A stretch of DNA of 64,000 bases from Strigamia acuminata (Eukaryota > Arthropoda > Chilopoda > Geophilomorpha > Linotaeniidae). Shown here in pieces: positions 57,561 to 64,000 of this stretch. Both the position numbers and the translations under genes were made by a program. The stretch spans positions 11,930,427-11,994,426 of the forward strand of contig OX442315.1 of assembly GCA_949358305.1 (NCBI GenBank). The letters run 5' to 3'. Position 1 is the stretch's first letter. Every line of letters begins with the position of its first letter. The notes under the pieces were generated by a model that had not been told where the DNA came from, did not search any database, and saw only the letters and a list, made by a program, of their open reading frames with translations.

Positions 57561-59366
57561 TTTATTGCATATTGCATTTAAAATTTTATTATGAACAAAC
57601 AATACTAAAATATAGAAAATTTATGTATGATTTTAGTATAATTAGTACTAAATTCAGAGCCTGCAAGTAAATTGTGACATTTTTTACCTCAATCTGATAT
57701 GATTAATTTCACACATGTAATTTTGCTCAAAATTCCACCTAAAAAAAATCTTTAAAGTTACATCCAACCAATAAAACTTATCTGATGTAAGATGTTTCCC
57801 CCATATATCAGTTTCTCTCGACTATGTAAAAAAAAAAAAAAATGTTTGTCATTTTCTTCATGTCAAACCAATGATTAACCATCTACACCTGAGTCTGTAG
57901 TCACAGCTGGATGGAGTTTATCAAAGCAAAAATGAGCATGGTTTTCACTTAAAAAATGGGGAAAAAAAAGGTTATTTAGTGCACAAATACAAGTGGTTTT
58001 CAAGAAAATTTTTAAGTGGAACATCAGTCAACTTTGTATAATAATAATAAAAAAAAAGAAAAAAAATCTCTTCCAATAATCATCAACTGGTAGAATAAAT
58101 CTTCTAAAGTAAGCACAAATTAAGCTAAAGGGTTTTTCATTTTTTTTTTTTACATAAATTTATAATTTTTAATTAAAATTTGATTTCCACCATGGTTTTC
58201 TTAGTATACTTCTGTAGTCCAGTCATAATTATAAACACTTGTGGACAGTGTAATTAGAATGCTAATTAGAATGTTGCAAAATGTTGAGAAATATTTCCTG
58301 GGGTCCAGAAGGTATTATAAAGTATGATGCTTGCATACAAGTGTTGCAAGATAAAGTCAAAAGAAAACTGTGTAAAAATTAATAAGCATCATTGCTTGTG
58401 TTATTATAATTTATGCTTTGCGTCAAAAGATGGTGCTATTGTTTTTTCCTTGTTGTTATATTGTCACTCATGTATTTGTGAATGATAGTAAACAGTGGCA
58501 TGCTGTTGTATATGAAATTAGCAGCTTTTGGAAATTTCAGTAACATGGCCCAATGTGGTTCTACCAAATATTAATCAAACCAATCTCCATTTATTTATAA
58601 AATTTGCATAAATTTATAGAAATTAGACCAATTTCCTATGTTTTGGACATCTAAAAACGCTTTTAAGGTTTTACTGGCAGTCTGTTTAAAGCGGAGTAGC
58701 ACAGTACATTTTCTTTCTTGCGGAAAAGAAAGAAAAGAAAAGTTTTTTTTTCTTTTCGGTAACGTCTTGGTTTATTTTTACGAAGGAAATTTTTCTTAGA
58801 AGCATTAAATTGCAGTCAGTGGGAGAGAGGTCAGAGCAAGCATCTAAACTTCATCTCCATAGCAACTCGTGCAACAGTGAAGGTCTTTCTTTGTGCACAA
58901 GTTTAGTGTCTTTGTCAGTCATTTGTCTTGAGCGTGAAAGTGCAGAGCGGTAAGGGGAGGTAGAGGATGGCCAATTCTCAATTTGCTCACTATTTTGTAT
59001 TAGAGTTGGAAGTTTTAAAATACAGAGCTGTGTAATTACCTTCTAAACAGCCATAAAACAGGGCAGGCAGAAATTGGCTTGTGCAACAACAACACCACCA
59101 CAAAATGGGGGTAAAGCAGAACAGCCAAAAAGATTGTACAAAGTAATTTTTGCATTAGCTCTGTATAGGGCACTTAGGAGATGAATGGAGGAGCTGCAGT
59201 TTCAGTTTCATAGTGTACCTTTGTTTAGGGTTAATGGGAAATATGTTGAATAAGTTTGGTTAGATTCAAGTTGACAGCCAAGAGGGAAAAGAGGTTTAAA
59301 GGAACCGATGAAAGTCTTTGTGATCAATTGGAATAATGAATAGCAGAATAGAAAAATGGTTTTCTA
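57561..59366. other. Intronic sequence, no gene
   Basis: AT-rich with several A- and T-runs; no supported feature. Confidence 0.3.
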
Positions 59367-59367
59367 T

Positions 59368-59961
59368 ACTCTAACTACTGCAAGGTTGGGCTTTCTCCCA
59401 TTGGCTGAGTCTTATTACTCCTAACTGTAGACTGTGTACTACCACCAGGAAAAGTAGTTGTGTTTGTTTTTTTCATTTTTGTGATTATTATAATGATTCA
59501 AATGATAAAATTTTAATTGTATTTTATAATAAAATGTTTTTTTTTTTATTTATAAAATACGATTTTATGCTGTTTTTATTTCAACATACATGTTTGTTCA
59601 GTTTATTGGTTGCTTTGTCAGGAAAACACACAATTTCCTTTTGCTGGGGACACACTAGATGCGATGCGATTCGCGCTGCCTTGCAAAGCGATTTTGACGT
59701 CATCAAAAATGACGTGAGGTCACACCTGATTCGCTGCGATCAGGTGTGACCTGACGTCATTTTAGATGACGTCAAACTCGCTTTGAGAGGCGGCACGAAT
59801 CGCATCACGCCTAGTGTGTCCCCAGCATTACAATAGGTAATCGATTGCAATGTCTGTACATCTAATGTAATTCTGGAGTTTTGATCTACTTTTATGTGTC
59901 ACTACACAAGTGAAATGGCTCGGCCAATGGGAGAAAGGCCAACCTTGTAGTGAGTTAGAGT
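59368..59961 (+). mobile_element. TA-flanked MITE, copy C, carrying a nested MITE
   Basis: Ends ACTCTAACTACTGCAAGGTT...AACCTTGTAGTGAGTTAGAGT, preceded by TAT and followed by ATA. The CCATTGGCTGAG and CTCGGCCAATGG blocks and interior match copies A and B, but the outer TIR has diverged. Without the insert at 59643-59826 it would be about 410 bp, like its relatives. Confidence 0.85.
59643..59826. mobile_element. Hairpin MITE (184 bp) nested in MITE copy C
   Basis: Ends CTGGGGACACACTAG...CTAGTGTGTCCCCAG. The centre is a long hairpin, AGGTCACACCTGAT...ATCAGGTGTGACCT, with TGACGTCA-type CRE motifs on both sides. Nearly the whole element folds on itself. Target duplication not resolved. Confidence 0.88.
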
Positions 59962-61025
59962 ATATTCTTTCGATGAAATAGTTTCCGTTTTGTTACTTTG
60001 TGACGTACAATAATTCGCGTATGGTTCAAAACTATATTTTACAATATATTGCTTTTTACTTAATGCATTCCAAAATGTATAACCGCCATTGTAACACAGT
60101 AGTACTTAGAATGTCAGCAAAATAAAGCACTTTTCTTTGAACGTTTTGACTTTTTCACGATTTATTTTTTTCGTAATTTTATCTGTTATTGTGTCGGAGT
60201 AAATTTGATGAGCAGTTTTCTACTAAACAGAAGGTGCTCTTCCTTTTTTCAATTGAGAATTTTGCTCTACCAGTCTTAGTTTAAAAGTTAGAGTTGGAAC
60301 GACCTCGAAGAAAAGGTCAGAGGTCAAATTTTTTCACATTTTTGAAATGCCCTCACTTAGTTTACTAGTACTACATTTGTTTCATTCATCTCACTCAAAT
60401 GGTATTTTCGTTATTTGACTGGCTTCGTTCATTTGGGACACCCTGTATAAAACATTATGGATAAATCAAGGTGAATTTATTCAGTGAAATTACATCCACA
60501 TAACATATATTGGTACGTAGATATCGTATGTTGATTGACCGTATATTGATACCAATCCCGGTAACCATTTGTCTTGAATTTAAAACTTCAATCTTTTCAC
60601 ATCTTATTTGCCACGTCACCAAACGTTGACATATCGATGGTTAACTTGTGTGGGAATTTTGCATTTCGTTTTTGGTCTGAGGCAAAGTTTATTAGATTAA
60701 ATGTGCTCATGCGTAATATAGAGAAACTCATAAGGTGTGACCCTTTTGCAGTTCATGACATGGCTCCCGAGAAGGTCCTGATCTACATATGTGTCATGAA
60801 ATGCAATTAAGAATAAGCAGAAAGATTAACGTGTATGTAAAGGTTCAATATTTTATTGGCTGAAAGGGCAGGAGTGAAAAGTGTGTTTTTAATGCTTTTA
60901 TCATTATTTAAAATCACATGACAATCCTGGTGATATACGTATTGTTGGTCAGGGGTGGATTTCATTTATAAATGATCCTATTAGCCAAATAAAAAATTAA
61001 AAAAAAAAAAATTTTTTAAAAGTTG
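59962..61025. other. Intronic sequence, no gene
   Basis: The stretch near 60033-60080 (ACTTAATGCATTCCAAAATG) resembles 46370-46415 (ACTTAATACATTCTAAAATG), a shared unnamed repeat fragment. No gene supported. Confidence 0.3.
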
Positions 61026-61039
61026 TAAAATAATTTTTA

Positions 61040-61300
61040 GATAAAAAGATGCCTTTTCGCACAACAAATGCTCATATTCGCACGAAAAATGTGCATTTTT
61101 ACGTAAAAACATGCTTTTTCCAGTGAAATAATGTATTTTTGAAAAAAAACATGCATTTTTATGTCGCAAACATCCATTCTTTGACAAAACAAGCATATTT
61201 AGATGACAAAGAATGCATTTTCATGTGAAACATGCATTTTTAAGTGACAAACATGCATTTTTTGGTGACAAAGAGTGCATTTTAATGTGAAAAAACATGC
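61040..61300 (+). repeat. About 25-bp minisatellite (AACATGCATTTTTATGTGAC)
   Basis: About ten diverged units around ATGCATTTTT, with ATGCAT palindromes in most. Confidence 0.8.
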
Positions 61301-64000
61301 AATTTGTACATGAGTTGTTTAGAACTAGGGGGCTTTTGCCCCCTTGCCCCCTCCATCCACCCTTAAGTAGTCCTGTTGTTGGAGTTTGAGAATGTACGCA
61401 ACTATGATGCTGTATTCAATTTAGCTCTAAATTTAATTTCGAGTCAAAAACAAAAATTGAAAACAGCGAAGAGAAATAAATCTTTAAAAAAATTGAAGAA
61501 ACAACTGCAAAAAAAAACATTACAATTTTTAAGTTTCTCTTCTGCGTACATCATATCTTTTTTATCGACTTAACCGCTTCAGACTGTGCATAAAAAAACA
61601 TGCAATTTTTTATTTGATTTCCTGCCACTTTTAGGCAGGAAATCAAATAAAAAGAAATATATTTTAACTACAAACAAAAATGAAACATTAATAAATTTAA
61701 AGCAAGAACAATTTTTTCTGAATGAATGAAGTTTTGATACAATGTCTACCTGCACTCACATAACAAAACAAGTCAAACAACCATTGAATTTCATCTTGAA
61801 GTGCATGATTTGTATTGTAGTCCACTGTTGATGTTTTATTTGGGTTTCCACTTTCATTAGAGCTCTAATTGCACTTCTACTTCTACACTAAGGCAAAACT
61901 GTTGAATTGTGCATATTACACTCATTCCTTATCTAGAAGTGCAGGTGTGCAAATGAAAAACGAGGTTAACACACTCTTTTGAGAGTGCTCAATTTCACCA
62001 GGAAAGCAAATTACCAAGGAAATTACCACTGATTTACAGGAAAAAAGAAATACAGCTATTATGAGTTGGATTGGTTTCTCTTAGCAATTCTGCTAATTGC
62101 TGCAACAAGACACCATTAAAACAATTTTGTTAATGTCTACAATTAAATTAATTGATCATTATTAAACTCTTCTTGGTTGTTTGTTAATAGAGAGACAATC
62201 TGTGTGGACTTTATTGGCACCGGTGAATAATTTATCAGGACCGGAGTTTTCGGCTTTCATCCGAAACTCATTTTTAGAAATAGTTTTAATAGCAGATGGG
62301 TTGAATATGTAAGTGTAGTCTGTAGGGGGCTCTATGTTGCTTTTATAAGCCTGATTTCATGCATTTTTGATAATGTCTAAGCTTTTTCTATGGTTTTCTA
62401 TTGTTGCCGCTTTCTGGTATGGCGGTAGCCGCTCGAATAACATTACTCGAAACTGCAAAATATAAATCATGTTTTATTCCAAGTGACTATTTGCAGGTGA
62501 TGAAGGCAGATAAATAGATTTTTGAAAAAAATTGAAGCTTTTAGCACCATTTTGTTTGATCTATTGCAAAAGCTTTGGGGATGGTATGCATTTATCATCA
62601 TTGCACATAGTAAAAAGAAAAATGGAGATAAATATTGTGGATTGTTCCCCAGTAAAATTTTCATCTTTTAAAATTTTCAACCAAGATTGGATGAAATCCT
62701 GAGAATGAGAGTTTGAAAAAAATTGAACCGGAGATGACAGCTTGTATGCCACTTTTGATGTACCGGTACGCTTACAAATTAAGTTAGATATTGAAATTGA
62801 TCATTGATGGGTTTCCAATGCTTAAAGGAGTGAGTGGTTCATCTTATGGGCTTTACAAGGTTTTGGATTTGCTATCAAATTCACATCAGTGCTAACAGTC
62901 CATCAACTGCAAATCAAAAACTATATCAAAAGTTTTTCTACAATAGGTGAACAACAACTTAGGAAGATGTGGCATTGTTAAAGCATCTTCTTGGATGAGC
63001 TCATCAATAATCTTCAACATTGTTAATAGTGGAGAATGCTGAAGTGGGAAAGTTTTAATAAAAAGTAAATGGTTGTTGCAAAGATATATTCATTGCAGCC
63101 ATTGTTGAAATGACACATCATTTTTCAAGTGTGAACAATATATACTGCAGATACACTTGATGCTTTTTTTAACTCGGCGCGGTTGATTGATTGAACGAAC
63201 GTGATCTACCAAAAAGTTTCAACTATTTGACACAATATGAAGAACAAATGGTTTATATTTTGTTCTGGTTGTGATTTCTTAGATGTCAATTGTCACAAAA
63301 TTGATTGGATGATTTATGGAACAATGTATGTGATGCTATCATCTAACAACCAGTTAAACTGCTTAAAAGACACATTTTTCTGAGCCGGTAAGTTTAATAT
63401 TTGCGGTATGTTTCTTTAACTTACAGTATCGGAGAATATTTTTTTTATTTGTTTAATTCTACAACAGTCTAATGCAAGGCATTGTTTAAAATGTAAATTT
63501 TTAAAAATATTTTTGCAACAGTGATGTGTGTGTCGGTGATGCAGTATTGTTACTTCATAGTTGCAATAAAACTAGATAAGTTAAAGCTACAACAATGACA
63601 CTGAACTTTTGCTGTTTTTTGTTGTTGTGACAGGCGTAGCGTGTAGTAAAGATTGTTCCGTTTATTGGATTTGTTTTAAAAATAGATTCTGCGTGTAATT
63701 AAAACAGTTCTTTTGTGAAACTTAAGACTTTTGGCCGGTCGTAAATTGAAGGCGACAGAAGCTGTCATTTAATGAGCTCAGATGACGTTGATTAAGCCTA
63801 ATTAGTTGCATGCAATTACTGCTAATGAGAATTTTCCAGCTCATCTCGAATTTCATGCTATTAACACAGGTGGATAAACAATAGGCCTGACTCAAAAATC
63901 TGTACCGCTTTTTCTTAAAAAAAAAAACATTAAAAAATTCATGATAATGAAAAAAGATGTTTTCTTTAGCTAAGACATAAGCAAATATGGAAAATAATCC
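61301..64000. other. Intronic sequence to the window end
   Basis: AT-rich with no exon recognised. 63720-63860 is GC-balanced and dense in TAAT, TTAATGAG and GATTAAG motifs, a candidate homeodomain-bound enhancer. A short inverted repeat CCTGCC...GGCAGG with TTTATTTGATT flanks lies at about 61607-61655. Confidence 0.35.

Larger units (their letters stand above)
6324..64000 (+). other. First intron of peroxidasin, more than 57 kb, acceptor not seen
   Basis: From the donor at 6324 to the window end I found no exon coding the expected start of the first leucine-rich repeat and no other host gene with clear homology. The stretch is filled by minisatellites, MITEs, LTR remnants and a BEL/Pao element, listed separately. 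It could instead include intergenic DNA if peroxidasin is broken here, but the intact exon and good donor favour one giant intron. Confidence 0.6.

Overview
The window is animal nuclear DNA: AT-rich, with GT-AG introns, dense minisatellites, MITEs and a BEL/Pao retrotransposon (a metazoan family). An arthropod is the most likely source, because of the short microcephalin, the peroxidasin gene and the BEL element, but the sequence alone does not fix the species. There are two host genes, both on the + strand, plus one full-length retrotransposon on the - strand.

Layout. (1) 349-5184 is a complete nine-exon microcephalin (MCPH1) gene with three BRCT domains, 559 codons after splicing. Four of its eight introns are largely filled by AT-rich tandem arrays of roughly 20-bp monomers, each intron with its own consensus. 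(2) 5185-6144 is the gap between genes. It holds the MCPH1 polyadenylation signals and a compact promoter with a TATA box, a full CRE palindrome and an NRF-1-type palindrome. (3) 6145-6323 is the first coding exon of peroxidasin (signal peptide plus LRRNT cysteine cluster), ending at a phase-2 GTAAGT donor. (4) 6324-64000 shows no recognisable continuation of that gene and reads as one first intron longer than 57 kb. It contains more than a dozen unrelated minisatellites, several nonautonomous DNA transposons (a TA-flanked family in three copies, a TTAA-flanked element, a 733-bp foldback-like element, a TIR element with 56-bp arms, and a hairpin MITE nested in another MITE), two degenerate solo LTRs of one family, a 5S rRNA-derived SINE-like sequence, a 342-bp tandem duplication, and the BEL/Pao element at 38802-44944, antisense to peroxidasin.

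The two host genes have separate jobs. Microcephalin acts in the nucleus in chromosome condensation and DNA-damage signalling. Peroxidasin is a secreted haem peroxidase that crosslinks collagen IV. No operon-like cooperation is implied. The BEL element has eye-identical 402-bp LTRs, a 5-bp target duplication, a perfect 18-nt tRNA-Phe primer site and one uninterrupted 1745-codon gag-pol frame, so it inserted recently. I did not find a convincing new molecular system. The most unusual structures are the intron-by-intron tandem arrays of MCPH1, the foldback element at 55.7-56.4 kb, the nested MITEs at 59.4-60.0 kb and the 5S-derived repeat at 10.36 kb.
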